Source of the DNA: an uncultured beta proteobacterium
Lineage (GTDB): Bacteria > Pseudomonadota > Gammaproteobacteria > Burkholderiales > Burkholderiaceae_C
Length of the DNA: 5,472 nucleotides
Direction: 5' to 3'
Assembly (NCBI GenBank): GCA_903859265.1
Contig: CAIOLZ010000339.1
Location: forward strand, 1 to 5,472
Shown here: one piece after another, positions 5,146 to 5,472 of the stretch
How the letters are laid out: each line of letters starts with the position of its first letter
Numbering within the stretch: position 1 is the first letter of the stretch
Program-made: the position numbers and the translations under genes
Notes under the pieces: generated by a model
What the model was told of the DNA's origin: nothing
What the model saw: the letters and a program-made list of their open reading frames with translations, nothing else
Databases searched by the model: none

Positions 5146-5472
5146 TCAGCGCAGCAAGCGCAGCGCCTGCGCTATGTCGTCCTGCAAATCCTGTACGTGC
5201 TCCAGACCAACACTGAAGCGAACCAGCGTGCCTCTGGCGATATGCGCCGGCCATTGCGCTCGCATTTCTGTCAAGTCGTAGGGTACGACGAGGCTCACAG
5301 GCCCACCCCAGCTGTAGCCCAGTCTGAACAACTTCAGCGCGTCGCAGAACGCGTCAGACTGGTTTCGGTCAAATCGTTCATCCAGGACAACGCTAAACAG
5401 TCCCGCCGCGCCGCCATATCCGTTTTCGCAAAGTGCCTGCCAATGGCCATGCCCGGGCGAATCGGCCAGGGC
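5146..5472 (-). CDS. metC: Cystathionine beta-lyase, C-terminal part (Cys/Met metabolism PLP enzyme)
   Basis: The last 108 residues of a PLP-dependent enzyme whose beginning lies beyond the right edge. The frame is open from 5472, reading ALADSPGHGHWQ, then GGAAGLFSVVLDERF, then DALKLFRLGYSWGGPVSLVV and finally GTLVRFSVGLEHVQDL. The LGYSWGG and (V/I)R-S-GLE motifs are hallmarks of the C-terminal domain of the family; the arginine before FSVGLE is the expected substrate carboxylate contact. The SWGG form and the lack of HPxS-type sulfhydrylase features favour cystathionine beta-lyase, which cleaves cystathionine to homocysteine, ammonia and pyruvate in methionine synthesis. The PLP-binding lysine is outside the window, so another member of the family, such as a homoserine sulfhydrylase, is not excluded. 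A TTG at 5331 is internal and not a start. The DUF2189 gene follows 14 nt downstream. Confidence 0.85.
   Translation of the reverse strand, partial: ALADSPGHGHWQALCENGYGGAAGLFSVVLDERFDRNQSDAFCDALKLFRLGYSWGGPVSLVVPYDLTEMRAQWPAHIARGTLVRFSVGLEHVQDLQDDIAQALRLLR

Noticed and set aside
5132..5254. 41-codon N-terminal extension of the DUF2189 frame
   Set aside because: It overlaps the conserved end of metC in another frame and is Arg/Gly/Ala-rich with no similarity; the ATG at 5131 lies just after the metC stop.

Overview
The window looks like ordinary, densely packed chromosome of a betaproteobacterium, probably order Burkholderiales and perhaps Comamonadaceae. This placement is inferred from protein similarity remembered from the families and from gene order (rlmB, ybbA-like ATPase, tesA, mnmH), not from any search. 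All eight genes read as intact apart from the two cut by the window edges. Codon use looks uniform and GC-rich. I see no mobile element, CRISPR array, RNA gene or clear repeat.

Layout. Left (1-912, + strand): the end of one short-chain chromate transporter (ChrA) gene and a complete second one, joined by an ATGA overlap; together they should form a two-gene transporter. Next (898-2370, - strand): a YbbA-type ABC ATPase gene followed 15 nt later by rlmB, a 23S rRNA ribose methyltransferase; the end of rlmB overlaps the end of chrA tail to tail. Centre (2354-4091, + strand): tesA, a secreted SGNH esterase/thioesterase, then mnmH (selU), the tRNA 2-selenouridine synthase, 10 nt downstream. tesA and the ATPase gene are divergent and overlap at their 5' ends. 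Right (4101-5472, - strand): the C-terminal part of metC (cystathionine beta-lyase), a DUF2189 six-helix membrane protein and a 62-residue lysine-rich protein with a TTG start, tightly spaced and probably one transcript, converging on mnmH with 9 nt between the stops.

Functionally the genes are a mix of housekeeping jobs: metal oxyanion transport, rRNA and tRNA modification, envelope esterase/ABC functions and methionine biosynthesis. They share compact transcription units rather than a single pathway. No non-coding stretch is longer than about 20 bases, so regulatory signals must lie inside coding sequence. I did not find an undescribed system; the points most worth a second look are the overlapping divergent starts, the ATPase without a permease, the poorly primed rlmB start, and the small lysine-rich protein with its membrane-protein neighbour.
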